This document shows, in pieces, positions 14,440 to 23,326 of a DNA stretch of 64,000 nucleotides. Both the position numbers and the translations under genes were made by a program. The DNA comes from Leucobacter komagatae (GTDB lineage Bacteria; Actinomycetota; Actinomycetes; Actinomycetales; Microbacteriaceae). Where the stretch lies: assembly GCF_006716085.1 (NCBI RefSeq), contig NZ_VFON01000001.1, forward strand, positions 1,860,001 through 1,924,000. Reading direction: 5' to 3'. Position 1 is the first letter of the stretch. Each line of letters begins with the position of its first letter. Under the pieces are notes generated by a model, which saw only the letters and a list, made by a program, of their open reading frames with translations, was not told where the DNA came from and did no database searches.

Positions 14440-15472
14440 CAAGTGGACAGGAACAGACTTATTAGGCGAAGCACTTAGCAATTGCTTCGCTTCCAGGTCG
14501 AGGCTATTTGGAGCCATCCTGGTCGCTGTCGTTCTTGGGATCGTTCTCAGCGCATTCAGGTACATCGAACTTGTTCAGCTCAACCACCAAGTGGCAACTC
14601 TCCAATCAAAAGGGAGAAACCTCATCCTCATACAGGGGATTGACGTAGAGCACGAGCCTGAAATAAATGTGCGATCTTGCGAAGCGCTCGCCGGAAGTGC
14701 TGGAGTCGAACGGGCTGGCGTGCTGGTGGAAGGTGAACGGATTTCGGTGCCCCAACTTGTTGGGAATCTGCCTCTATTTGAAACAAGCATTACGCTCTTC
14801 CCTCAGCTTGGACAAGCTGACATGCTACTTGGGGCTACCGTTGGCGGCTCCTCCCAGGGGGCGCCGTTTTTACTCGCCACTAATGGCCATACGCTAACCG
14901 CACTCACGATGGACTTACAGCCAGCGGGTCTGCCTGTGAACTCAGCGGTGCTGGTTGGCCTCTCGCCTGCCGAGAAGTATGCTGATCATTGCTTGGTCGT
15001 CCTCAACCAAAAGCAGGACCCCAATCGATCAATTCCAGACTTGGTTTCACAGCTTGAAGTGCGAAAGCACCCGATTGCTGCAACCACTGTGCTTTCGGAT
15101 CTAGCCAGCCCACACGGCGCCTTCTTGACCCGCCTCACGGCTGGACTCCCGTTGGCTGCTGGAGTGGTACTAGGCCTGCTCCTAGCCCTAATGGCGCAGC
15201 TACGAAGCAGTGAGCTCGCTGCCTATCGCCTAAGTGGTACAGGCCGGTTTTCCCTTCAGCGAATACTCATGCTGGAATCAGTAGTTGTATCAGGAGTGTA
15301 TCTGCTCTCTGGCTCAATTTCAGCGCTTTACGTTCTCCCTTGGGGCGTGCTACAGGGCTTGGGGCTTCTTTCAAGTCACTTGGTTGCGGCTTCTTCCACA
15401 GTTCTCATATCTTCGTTGCTCTTCTTGAGCGTCAGCAGTCGCACACCAATGGATCTCGCGAAAGATAGGTGA
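14384..15472 (+). CDS. FtsX/MacB-type ABC permease
   Basis: A protein of up to 362 residues. One membrane helix (about 42-62, LFGAILVAVVLGIVLSAFRY), a large extracellular domain (about 65-255), and three C-terminal helices (about 258-278, 293-318, 335-352) match the four-helix MacB/FtsX topology. It overlaps the ATPase gene; the GTG at 14384 or TTG at 14432 may start it, and the latter gives a more normal overlap. It ends the cassette operon. The substrate is inferred to be the secreted peptides. Confidence 0.75.
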   Translation: MLEQNRWPNEVRLRKELADKWTGTDLLGEALSNCFASRSRLFGAILVAVVLGIVLSAFRYIELVQLNHQVATLQSKGRNLILIQGIDVEHEPEINVRSCEALAGSAGVERAGVLVEGERISVPQLVGNLPLFETSITLFPQLGQADMLLGATVGGSSQGAPFLLATNGHTLTALTMDLQPAGLPVNSAVLVGLSPAEKYADHCLVVLNQKQDPNRSIPDLVSQLEVRKHPIAATTVLSDLASPHGAFLTRLTAGLPLAAGVVLGLLLALMAQLRSSELAAYRLSGTGRFSLQRILMLESVVVSGVYLLSGSISALYVLPWGVLQGLGLLSSHLVAASSTVLISSLLFLSVSSRTPMDLAKDR

Positions 15473-15585
15473 AGGAAAGCTAAAGCCCAAAGAACCCGGC
15501 GCCACTTGGAAAATCCAGAATTACGGATTGAGATTAGAGCCGTCGCCCAGCGCGAGAAAGGTAGACGCCGGTACCGGCTTCCCTC

Positions 15586-15828
15586 TCAGCCTCGGAGCTG
15601 AGCTCGGTCTGATGGAACGTGGTTGAACATGCTGCGGTTCCACATGTGGCTGTCGGGGATGCACCCGAACTTGCCGTTCTCGAATTTCCACCGAGCAAAG
15701 GCCGCATCAAGCTCTTCCGGTCGGTACGGATCCTCGTGGTAGTGCAGCGGCGCACCATCCCAAACAGGTGCGGCCTCGCGGTCTGCCTCAAGTATGAGGG
15801 CGTCGATGTCGAATGTTGCCTGGCTCAT
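15586..15828 (-). CDS. Small acidic protein, unknown function
   Basis: An 80-residue soluble protein (MSQATFDIDALILEADREAA start; Trp- and His-rich end with DSHMWNRSMFNHVPSD). GAGGAGAG precedes the ATG, which supports the short form over the longer open frame. It converges on the exporter operon and is preceded by a structured leader that recurs upstream of the redoxin gene at 44.4 kb. No family is recognised. Confidence 0.6.
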   Translation of the reverse strand: MSQATFDIDALILEADREAAPVWDGAPLHYHEDPYRPEELDAAFARWKFENGKFGCIPDSHMWNRSMFNHVPSDRAQLRG

Positions 15829-15842
15829 GATTCTCTCCTCGT

Positions 15843-16035
15843 TTCTCCCTCCCACCATTTCTTTTGCTGGGGAGGCGGAATCGCCGACAGTGACGCGAAG
15901 CGGAGGCATGTGCCGGAAGGGGTCGCCTGCGTGGCGCAGACACGCGAGCGGCCCCTGGTAAGCCCGGGGCGGAACGCTTTGGGCGGGCGGTGCAGGCCGG
16001 AGTGGAACGTCCCTACCCTGTCGCTCGCTTCCAAG
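15843..16035 (-). promoter_or_regulatory. Duplicated leader, copy 1
   Basis: Read on the minus strand, this leader begins with GGAAGCGAGCGACAGGGTAG (about 16012-16031) and ends with GCTTCGCGTCACTGTCGGCG, ATTCCGCCTCCCCAGC and AAAAGAAAT just before the ribosome site of the 80-residue protein. Both blocks recur in order upstream of the redoxin gene (44,466-44,690). GGCG-ATTC-CGCC can form a small hairpin. It is either a conserved promoter/operator or a leader RNA. Confidence 0.5.
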
Positions 16036-16113
16036 CAATGAAAACTCTGGGGCGAAGCCCAGCCGCTTGCCCTGCAAGCCTGCGCAGTAGGTTTCGTCGA
16101 ACAGGGAGACTCG

Positions 16114-16680
16114 ATGAAAGGATCCCTGGTGACGAAGACGCATGAAGCCGACGGCGAGGCGGTGGAGGCGCCGGTGACAACCGGCCGCACTCGAGGTAGC
16201 CGCCCGAACGTTACGTCCCCTCCCCCACCGCCTACCCAGGTACGGCAACCACTGCCGTCGCCGATCAACTGGTGGAAGCTCGACGATGAGGAACGCGCAG
16301 AAACTCTCGAAGTACTCGGCGAGTGGGTGCCCGAGCTCGTCCGCAGGTACGGGCTACGCGACGCGGTAGTGCCTCCGTGCTGGTACCGGCATGGGTCGCT
16401 CGTGCAGGAGCTCCTTGCGTTGTTTCAGTACCGCAACCAGCAACAGGTACAAGAGACTGCGCCTCCGTCCGCGATGCTCGATTTCCACTATCAGTTCGAT
16501 CTCGCCATCCGCAGGCTCTCGAATTGGACGTCGGCAACTGGCTGCAACTCGGCCGAGCATCATGAGACGCCTCTCTCAGTGTGGGTGGCTCCGGGTAGCG
16601 TCCGAGCCAGTACCTGGGCCGTTGAATTCGAGGACCACGTCAACAGCGTCCGCGCTGGCGATACAGAGAAGAAGGAGTGA
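16114..16680 (+). CDS. DUF4913-like protein of the T4SS operon
   Basis: A 188-residue soluble protein. After a Pro-rich linker, the core reads INWWKLDDEERAETLEVLGE, WVPELVRRYGLRD, PPCWYRHGSLVQELLALFQY and FHYQFDLAIRRL, the pattern of DUF4913-type proteins found beside actinobacterial conjugation genes. It overlaps the next gene (GTGA) and starts the rightward T4SS operon. Its biochemical role is unknown; it may be an accessory or regulatory factor for transfer. Confidence 0.65.
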   Translation: MKGSLVTKTHEADGEAVEAPVTTGRTRGSRPNVTSPPPPPTQVRQPLPSPINWWKLDDEERAETLEVLGEWVPELVRRYGLRDAVVPPCWYRHGSLVQELLALFQYRNQQQVQETAPPSAMLDFHYQFDLAIRRLSNWTSATGCNSAEHHETPLSVWVAPGSVRASTWAVEFEDHVNSVRAGDTEKKE

Positions 16681-17564
16681 TTGTGAAGAAGCAATGGAAC
16701 CGGAAAACGATCATTGGCATCGCTTGTGGTGTCGTGGTGATCCTCACCGCGATCGGCATCACGACCTTCCTGCTCCTGTCTGGAGGCAAGACCCAGCCGG
16801 CTTCTGAGTCAACGCCTGCGCCTGGCGCGAGCGCCGGCTCCGAGGTTCCGAAACCGGAGGCGCCAGAGGAGAAGGTTTCCGAGTCGTTGTGGGACCCCGC
16901 CCCGTTTGATGATTCGGGAATGGTGGAAATGGCCGTTACAACTAACCCGGAAGAGGCGGCACTGTCTGCCGCTCGCGTACTGTGGTCTGCCGACGCCGGT
17001 AAGCAGCCATTTCACGAAGACTTCATTCGGGAATCACTCACAAGAGTGATGAGGCCGTCACCAGATTATGTAGGCCCCGAAGGCGTGATCCGTTCGACCA
17101 TTGACCGGTCGAAGTCGAATCTTGGCCACACCGAATGGGTCGCAGGAGATATCGTGCAGGCCGGTATTGACGCAGCAGGTAGCGAAGGTTGGAACCCTGA
17201 TGGCGGTTGGTGGTGGGAGCTCGGCAACGATAAGCGCTACAACGCACTCACGGGACACGGCATCACCTACACCTCTCACCCCATACAAGCGTTCAACGAT
17301 GCACAAGCAGTCGCTGAAGGCTACGACGTGAACACAACCATCGAAGAGACTTGGGAGGCGGACTCGCTCCCAGGCACCTATTCGAAGTATTGGGTACGTG
17401 TTGAAAGCGCGGTCAACTCCGGCGGGGAGTCCGGCGCTGGCGTGCACCTGGTGCGGAACGCGACGTCGCTGCTGATCTACTGTGATGCCCCTGAGGACGG
17501 CGGAATTTGTGGAGTTGCAGCGTTGACGAAGAGCTATCCGAAGCAATGGCAGCGCCAGCAGTAG
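16677..17564 (+). CDS. Single-TM exoplasmic T4SS protein (VirB8/TcpC-like position)
   Basis: A 295-residue protein with one N-terminal helix (TIIGIACGVVVILTAIGITT), a Pro/Ala/Ser linker and an extracytoplasmic domain of about 220 residues with repeated Trp (NPDGGWWWELGND) and a conserved-looking C-terminus. Its position and topology match VirB8/TcpC-like bitopic T4SS core proteins, but I see no decisive motif. GTG 16677 and GTG 16683 are both usable; GAAGAAGGAG precedes them. It overlaps the hydrolase gene. Confidence 0.6.
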   Translation: MIVKKQWNRKTIIGIACGVVVILTAIGITTFLLLSGGKTQPASESTPAPGASAGSEVPKPEAPEEKVSESLWDPAPFDDSGMVEMAVTTNPEEAALSAARVLWSADAGKQPFHEDFIRESLTRVMRPSPDYVGPEGVIRSTIDRSKSNLGHTEWVAGDIVQAGIDAAGSEGWNPDGGWWWELGNDKRYNALTGHGITYTSHPIQAFNDAQAVAEGYDVNTTIEETWEADSLPGTYSKYWVRVESAVNSGGESGAGVHLVRNATSLLIYCDAPEDGGICGVAALTKSYPKQWQRQQ

Positions 17565-18151
17565 CGGTCAAAGTCGCGGTTCATGCCGCGCAAAGTAAGA
17601 CCGGCCGAAACATCATCCTTGGCGTGCTGGCTGTGGTTCTCACGATCATCATGCTGCCGTTCATCCTCATCGGTGCCACTGTCGCTGGCGCAGTCGCGCA
17701 GGCCGACACAGGGACCGAAGAGGTTGTTCCCCCCGGGGTGATCGGCGAGGTTCCAGTAGTGGGTGACTGGGCGTCTCCTGTCGCGTCATACGTCATCACG
17801 ACCGAGTGGTGGGGCTACTACGGGCACACCGGCATGGATCTTGCTGCCCCGCAGGAGACACCGATCTATGCGGCTTCTTCTGGCACGGTCACTGCCACGC
17901 ATTGGGCTGGGCAAGATAGTTACGGCTGGCACATCGTGATCTCACACGCCGGCGGGCTCTCAACTCTGTACGGGCACATGGTGCGACCAACGACGTTGCA
18001 GGTCGGGCAGAAAGTGAAGGCCGGCCAACACATCGGCTACGTGGGCAGTACCGGAAATTCCACCGGCCCACACCTGCATTTCGAGACGCTCGTGAACGGT
18101 GTTCCGACTGACCCTCGGCCAGTCATGGCCGCTCGAGGTATCAACTTGTAA
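17546..18151 (+). CDS. M23 peptidoglycan endopeptidase of the T4SS
   Basis: A 201-residue protein with one membrane helix (IILGVLAVVLTIIMLPFILI) and an M23/LytM domain. The zinc ligands are visible in YYGHTGMDLAAP (HxxxD) and in HLHF near the end, with the catalytic His in LYGHM. It would cut peptide bridges so that the transfer channel can cross the wall, the VirB1-like job in Gram-positive systems. The ATG at 17546 overlaps the preceding gene and is preferred to the upstream start. Confidence 0.85.
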   Translation: MAAPAVAVKVAVHAAQSKTGRNIILGVLAVVLTIIMLPFILIGATVAGAVAQADTGTEEVVPPGVIGEVPVVGDWASPVASYVITTEWWGYYGHTGMDLAAPQETPIYAASSGTVTATHWAGQDSYGWHIVISHAGGLSTLYGHMVRPTTLQVGQKVKAGQHIGYVGSTGNSTGPHLHFETLVNGVPTDPRPVMAARGINL

Positions 18152-18170
18152 ACAGCAAGCACCGGGCTTC

Positions 18171-18211
18171 GGGGCTGTCAGCGCATAGTGCGCCGGCAGC
18201 CCCGTCGTTTT
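18171..18211 (+). terminator. Strong intra-operon hairpin, terminator or attenuator
   Basis: GGGGCTG (18171-18177) pairs with CAGCCCC (18197-18203), and inner GCGCA pairs with TGCGC (18181-18185, 18189-18193). GTCGTTTTC follows. It lies between the hydrolase gene and the small membrane protein gene, so it could adjust expression of the downstream channel genes. Confidence 0.65.
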
Positions 18212-18253
18212 CGTAGCGCCACACCGTGTGGCGATACGGAAACGGAGAACCAA

Positions 18254-18565
18254 ATGGATTTCATCCACACGCTCGTCGACGTCGTAAGCGTCCTTCCGGC
18301 ATTTGAGGTGCCGGATCTCGAACCTGATTTCAACGCCCCGTTCGTGAAACCTTCATTGCATGTGGTGAACTCTGCTGCTGCAATCGCCACCATCGCTTGT
18401 CTTCTCGGCGTAGTCCTCTCAGTTATTCTGCTCGCAGTCGGAAAGCTGAGCCAGCGCAATCAGAACATCGCCTGGATCGTTCTTGCTTGCGCCCTCGTTG
18501 GCACGATGCTCCTTGGTTCTGCAACCGCGTTGATGACGTACGTAGGAGGTATTCCGCTGTTTTAG
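18254..18565 (+). CDS. Small two-TM T4SS protein (VirB2 pilin-like position)
   Basis: A 103-residue protein with an acidic N-terminus and two membrane helices (about 38-63 and 72-95), the topology of VirB2/TrbC-type subunits and of small DUF proteins located just before VirB6 in actinobacterial elements. CGGAG precedes the ATG. It is followed 12 bases later by the VirB6-like gene. The role as channel or pilus-like subunit is inferred from position. Confidence 0.65.
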   Translation: MDFIHTLVDVVSVLPAFEVPDLEPDFNAPFVKPSLHVVNSAAAIATIACLLGVVLSVILLAVGKLSQRNQNIAWIVLACALVGTMLLGSATALMTYVGGIPLF

Positions 18566-18577
18566 CGGGAGTCCAGT

Positions 18578-19819
18578 ATGCGTCACATGGAAGACACCCT
18601 GGAGATCGACTTCGATTGCACGCCGATCGATTTGGCCTGCCATGTCTTTGAGACCCAGACGAAGGGGATGAGCGAGTTCCTTGCCTGGGTCGCGGACATC
18701 ACCATAGGAAACCACTCGATAGCTCCCGGATCGAAGCTGTGGGACAGCGCTATCGGTGAATCGGGGTACTGGTTCGGAATTGCGATCATCGTGTCCCTTG
18801 GGATCCTTTCCGTGGGAATCGTGCGGGGTGTCTTCCAGGCAGACATGAAGTGGCCAATCATCGGAGTCCTTGCAGGCATCCCATCAACTTACTTCGCGCT
18901 CACCCTCGGTGGAGCGCTTCTCGAAATATCCGAGTTGATCAGCAAAGACCTCCTCGATCGGCTCGGCGGAGGTGAAGGGTTCGCGGCCGCGATTCGAACG
19001 ACTATGCAAGTCGGCACTGGCTCAGACACCGGCGGCGCCTTGCTGCAGGTTGCTGGGGTCGGGTTCCTCCCGATGATGATCTTGATGCTTGTCCTCATCC
19101 TCGGCATGATCATGCTCAATTTCGCGCTCGCGTTCAGAAACTTCGCAATCATGATCCTCATCGCGTTCGCCCCGCTCGCATTCATGGGCGTCACTACGAA
19201 GGGCGGGTGGGGGCTCGCTAAGAAATGGTTCAGCGTTGGACTCGCGCTCCTGATCGCGGAGCCACTTATGTTCGGGCTCCTCGCGATGATCCTCCGGGCG
19301 ACGAAAGGGGCGACCCTGTTTGACGGCGGAAGTCTGACACTTGCGATCGGGATGTTCATGACGGCGTTCATGCCGCTCATGGTGGTGAAGTTCTTTGACT
19401 TCCTCGGCGCCGATGCTGTGTCTGCCGACCAGGCAGGCTCACAGCTGGGCCGAAGCGCCAGCCAAGGGTCACGGAATGTGGTTCGGACGGTATCCGCCGG
19501 AAAATCAGGTGCTGCAGGCGCGCGCGGCGGCGGCGCTGCCGCGCGCGGCGGTGGCGGTGGCGGTACTGCTGGCAGCAATCAGGCTCCAGGTTCACCCGGC
19601 GGAGGCAACGGAAAGCCTGGTGCGACTGGTGGCCAGGGTGCCGGCAAGCCCGGCAAGACCGGGGCGAACGGCGGAAGTGGGAAGCCTGGGAGTAACGGCT
19701 CTCCTGGTTCGCAGCGGCGCGGTGGCGGTGCGCCGCAGGGAGGCGGAAACCGGTCTCCTGAGACTCCGAAGCCAAAGACGAAACCTGCAGCTCCGAAACC
19801 GACAAGGGGTGTGCGATGA
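18578..19819 (+). CDS. VirB6/TrbL-like polytopic T4SS channel protein
   Basis: A 413-residue protein with six to eight membrane helices between residues about 60 and 285 and a Gly/Lys/Pro-rich cytosolic tail of about 120 residues (GGNGKPGATGGQGAGKPGKT). The central pair around FLPMMILMLVLILGMIMLNF, then PLAFMGVTTKGGWGLAKKWF, is the usual VirB6/TrbL signature region. It ends in an ATGA overlap with the SCO6880-like gene. The low-complexity tail is common in this family and may contact DNA or the ATPases. Confidence 0.8.
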   Translation: MRHMEDTLEIDFDCTPIDLACHVFETQTKGMSEFLAWVADITIGNHSIAPGSKLWDSAIGESGYWFGIAIIVSLGILSVGIVRGVFQADMKWPIIGVLAGIPSTYFALTLGGALLEISELISKDLLDRLGGGEGFAAAIRTTMQVGTGSDTGGALLQVAGVGFLPMMILMLVLILGMIMLNFALAFRNFAIMILIAFAPLAFMGVTTKGGWGLAKKWFSVGLALLIAEPLMFGLLAMILRATKGATLFDGGSLTLAIGMFMTAFMPLMVVKFFDFLGADAVSADQAGSQLGRSASQGSRNVVRTVSAGKSGAAGARGGGAAARGGGGGGTAGSNQAPGSPGGGNGKPGATGGQGAGKPGKTGANGGSGKPGSNGSPGSQRRGGGAPQGGGNRSPETPKPKTKPAAPKPTRGVR

Positions 19820-21306
19820 GCGCAGTAGAAACGCGCGAGCTCGCGAAGGTTCAGTACGCACGCCGCCCCACCCAGGGCGTGATCCTTGGGATCGATAAGT
19901 ACGGGGTGTGGTCGATCGGGATCGCGATCTTTCCCGTGCTCGTGTTCCTCGTCGCAAGAAACCTCCTCGGGGCACTCGTCGCGGCCGCGATCATGGCACC
20001 ACTTGCGGCAGGCGGGTTGTTCAAAACCGAAGCAGGGATCCCTTTGACGATGCACGTCCTCAAGGTGCTGCAGTTCACACGTAGGAAGGCCGCTGGAATG
20101 ACGAAGTACCGCAGGAAAACGGGTCCGATTGTGAAGGGCCGCCTCGAATTACCGGGGCACCCCAACAGGTTCGAGATCTGGGAGACCGAAAAGGGCTCCG
20201 TGGTGATCTGGGACAAACGCTCACAGATGGCGTCCATCACCTGCGTGGTCGCCTCCCCGGGGATGGCGCAGCACAGCGTCTCCGTGTCGACCCCTGAAGA
20301 ACGAGAAGGCCTGATCGCGGGATGGATGACAGTGTGTGGCGCGTGGACCAGGCGACAGCAGATCGCCAGAGTGACCGTACAGGAACGCACGCGGCCCGGG
20401 TCCGTGGTCGTCGAGCAGCAGCAGTTCGATGCCCTGAAGAAGACCGGCCCTCTGGCCGAGTCGTATCAGGAGGCGCTGAATCTGCTTGCTGATGAGGTCG
20501 TGTGGCGCCCGTCGACGATCACGCTCACAATCGACACCGGATCCGGTGCTGGTCGTTCTCTCGTGAAGAGTCACGGAGGCGGCAAGGCCGGCGTTCTTGC
20601 GGTGTGTGAGCAGGAGATGGGGTCGACCACTGAGGCGCTCATGCAGGCCGGGTTTACTCGGGTCGCGTGGTGTACGCCTCGCGAATGGGCGGCTACCGGC
20701 CGTGGCACCGTCGACCCCGTTGGGGAGACCGCGATCGACGCACGCATCGGGTCCGCGTTTGAAGGTGTCGCCCCAGAGCTCGCCGGCCCCATGTCACTCG
20801 ATGAGGACAAAGACTACGCAGAAACCGATTCCGCGTTCCATCGCACCTACTGGGTCGCGGAATGGCCAAGAATCCAGACACTTCCGGGGTTCATGGGAAA
20901 TGTCGCGTTCGCTGAGTCTCACCACGGATACGCAGTGAGGCACACGTTCTCGCTCGTCGGGAACCCCGTCCCGATGAAGGACGCCCTGAAACGGATCGCG
21001 AAAGACCGGAAGACGTGGAAACAGAACGCCCAATTCAAACAGGACCGTGCCGGCACCACGATTGCAGACAACGCGGACTGGTTGAACCTTGACGCACGTG
21101 AGCAGGACCTCGTCGACGGGCAAGGACAACTCGAGTTCACCGGCTATCTCGTTGTCACGGCGGTCACTCGTGACGAGCTCGAGGAGGCATGCGCTGCGAT
21201 GGAGATCTCGGCCGCGAACGCAGGCGTGGAACTTCTTGTCATGAGTTACGAACAACAGGCCGGCCTCATTGCTGTGGCGTATCCGGTCGGGATGGGGATG
21301 AAGTAA
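19816..21306 (+). CDS. SCO6880-family T4SS protein
   Basis: A 496-residue protein with two N-terminal helices (VWSIGIAIFPVLVFLVARNL, GALVAAAIMAPLAAGGLF) like a VirB3/PrgI-type membrane hairpin, followed by a cytosolic domain (RLELPGHPNRFEIWETEKGS) that has no ATPase motifs and resembles the N-terminal part of VirB4. This is the SCO6880 family, normally directly upstream of the VirB4-like ATPase, as here. The stop and the next ATG share one base. It probably docks the ATPase to the channel. Confidence 0.8.
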   Translation: MSAVETRELAKVQYARRPTQGVILGIDKYGVWSIGIAIFPVLVFLVARNLLGALVAAAIMAPLAAGGLFKTEAGIPLTMHVLKVLQFTRRKAAGMTKYRRKTGPIVKGRLELPGHPNRFEIWETEKGSVVIWDKRSQMASITCVVASPGMAQHSVSVSTPEEREGLIAGWMTVCGAWTRRQQIARVTVQERTRPGSVVVEQQQFDALKKTGPLAESYQEALNLLADEVVWRPSTITLTIDTGSGAGRSLVKSHGGGKAGVLAVCEQEMGSTTEALMQAGFTRVAWCTPREWAATGRGTVDPVGETAIDARIGSAFEGVAPELAGPMSLDEDKDYAETDSAFHRTYWVAEWPRIQTLPGFMGNVAFAESHHGYAVRHTFSLVGNPVPMKDALKRIAKDRKTWKQNAQFKQDRAGTTIADNADWLNLDAREQDLVDGQGQLEFTGYLVVTAVTRDELEEACAAMEISAANAGVELLVMSYEQQAGLIAVAYPVGMGMK

Positions 21307-22817
21307 TGGGCCGCAGTCAGGTCATGTTTGATCCGGGAACTCTCACCCGGAAAGAGCGCAAAATCCTTCGTCAAGTTCGGGACGAGCACACCCGTGGTGA
21401 GCCGATATCTGCCCCAGAAATTGAGGAACTCCCATTACTTGGGATGGATGATCGCTTCCGCTCGATCACACGCCTCAGGCCTCCCCCGCACGTGGGGACA
21501 GGGTGGGATTTCGCGGCCGCGAACCCGTTCGCCGCCGCAGACCTCCCCCAAGTCCAGGGCCCCGTTGTCGGAGTTGAACGGCTCTCCGGAGGCCGTGGTT
21601 TCATTCTTCACCCCTGGCACATGTACTTGCTCGGCATAGTGTCTTCCCCAAACATTCTTGTGAAGGGAAGCCTTCGCCGCGGCAAGTCGTTCATCGTGAA
21701 GCGTCTCGTCACACTCCTCGCGCTGTTTAACGTGTACTCGATCAACACGAGTGACGTGAAGGGCGAGCACGGTGTCGTCGCGGAAGCGCTCGGCGGGCAG
21801 GTGTTCAAGGTCGGGTCGTTCGGCACCGATATCCGCGTGAACCCTCTCCAAGCGGGCGAACGTCACTTCGGAGAGTCAGAAGCAGAGCATACGCAGCGCA
21901 TGCTCGCATCCCGGCAGCGGGTGCTCCAGCTCATCGGCGCGCTCCTTTCACCTGGCTCAAGGAGCCTGTTTCCGGCAGAAATCGCGATCCTGAACTGGGC
22001 GCTCAGCGAGGTGATTCGTGAAACGAACGACCACCCGACGATCCGGAAGGTGATCGAGAAGATCGATTCTCCTGAGTTGGAAACAGCTCGGGGAGGCATG
22101 TTCGAAAAGAGAATGGCCCGCGACCTGGTACTCATGTTCGATCTCCTCCTCCAGGGAAACCTGTCGGGCATGTTCGAAGACGAAGGCACCATCCAGTTAG
22201 ATCCGACTTCCCCGTACACGGTTTTTGACACGTACGCGATGGAGAAACGTGGAGATCTCGCGCTCGCGATCACGCAGACCATCACGAACTCGTGGGTACA
22301 GAACATGGTGTCCAACAAAGCGTCAGGCAGGCGCCACCTCATCATTCGTGAGGAGGGGTGGCGTGACATGAAGACCAAAGCCGCGCTCGAGGCGCACGAG
22401 CTGCAATTGAAGCTGTCTGGCGAATACGGCATCACGATGATGATGATCGTCCACGAAGACGGGGACTTCGATACTGGCGGTGAAGAAGAGCGGAACCTCG
22501 CCCAGAAGTTGCTGCGCGGCTATGCGAACACGATCACGTTCTACCAGAACGAATCGACACTCCAACGAGCTGTGCAGGCTGGCACGCTCCGCCAGGGCGA
22601 GGCGAACCTCATCAAACGCTTCGGACGTGGCGAGTTCATTTTCCGTGCCGGGGAACGCAGCTACGTCATCGACGGGAACCCAACCTCAACCGAGTGGGAA
22701 CGCCAGCTCTTTGATACAGACGCGGCAATGAGAAGCCTCGGCCGAGACACCGAGAGTAGCCCAGACCAGTCCGGTGGGCAGGAAGACGATACACACATGC
22801 AGGGGGCAACCGAATGA
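21306..22817 (+). CDS. VirB4-like T4SS ATPase
   Basis: A 503-residue ATPase. Walker A is GSLRRGKS (about 118-125). Walker B and sensor regions are seen in RRHLIIREEGWRDM, and an arginine-rich end in GEANLIKRFGRGEFIF fits the VirB4/TraC C-terminal RecA-like domain. The usual N-terminal domain is carried by the preceding SCO6880-like protein. The start is the ATG overlapping the upstream TAA; longer frames only extend into that gene. It powers channel assembly and substrate transport at the inner membrane. Confidence 0.85.
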   Translation: MGRSQVMFDPGTLTRKERKILRQVRDEHTRGEPISAPEIEELPLLGMDDRFRSITRLRPPPHVGTGWDFAAANPFAAADLPQVQGPVVGVERLSGGRGFILHPWHMYLLGIVSSPNILVKGSLRRGKSFIVKRLVTLLALFNVYSINTSDVKGEHGVVAEALGGQVFKVGSFGTDIRVNPLQAGERHFGESEAEHTQRMLASRQRVLQLIGALLSPGSRSLFPAEIAILNWALSEVIRETNDHPTIRKVIEKIDSPELETARGGMFEKRMARDLVLMFDLLLQGNLSGMFEDEGTIQLDPTSPYTVFDTYAMEKRGDLALAITQTITNSWVQNMVSNKASGRRHLIIREEGWRDMKTKAALEAHELQLKLSGEYGITMMMIVHEDGDFDTGGEEERNLAQKLLRGYANTITFYQNESTLQRAVQAGTLRQGEANLIKRFGRGEFIFRAGERSYVIDGNPTSTEWERQLFDTDAAMRSLGRDTESSPDQSGGQEDDTHMQGATE

Positions 22818-23314
22818 CGAAAGACAGCGTGACGATGCTCACGAGCGAAGCACGAAAAGCGCTTGGTGAGCTCTCCCCTACTAGCGACGACCCACTTCTC
22901 AGTGAAGTGTGGGAGCTGTGTGTGTCGGTCACCAACGAAGCAGGATCCCGGTTCTTAGAAGCCACGCATGGCCCGTTGCTGTCGGCGGCCGCGGAAGTAC
23001 GTCTCTACGTCGCGCACCTCGAGCGCGTGGAAAACGTGATCGAAGGTTCCCCGTTGAGAGTTCCTCGGCTCGCGGCGAGGCCGCTACGCGCTGCTGGCCG
23101 TTACATCGCTGACACGAGCGACAGTGCGGAGCTTGTCGCGTTCCTGCGAGAGGTTCCGTCGATCGCCTCATCGTTCGGGGAATACCTCATCCGGGCTGAG
23201 GGCCGCCAGTCCCGTCCAGTGGTCGACGTCCTCGACCTCGCGGTCCGTGCCGGCGCCGTATTCGCCGACTGCCTTCTGCGGGCCGTCCCCCCGATGGCGA
23301 TCGCCAACGATTAG
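22814..23314 (+). CDS. Helical protein between T4SS ATPases, unknown function
   Basis: A 166-residue soluble, mostly helical protein (LTSEARKALGELSPTSDDPL start, LIRAEGRQSRPVVDVLDLAV near the end). It overlaps the VirB4-like gene by four bases and precedes the coupling protein by 12 bases. No family is recognised. Its fixed position suggests an accessory factor for one of the two ATPases. Confidence 0.6.
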   Translation: MTKDSVTMLTSEARKALGELSPTSDDPLLSEVWELCVSVTNEAGSRFLEATHGPLLSAAAEVRLYVAHLERVENVIEGSPLRVPRLAARPLRAAGRYIADTSDSAELVAFLREVPSIASSFGEYLIRAEGRQSRPVVDVLDLAVRAGAVFADCLLRAVPPMAIAND

Positions 23315-23326
23315 AACGGAACCCAA

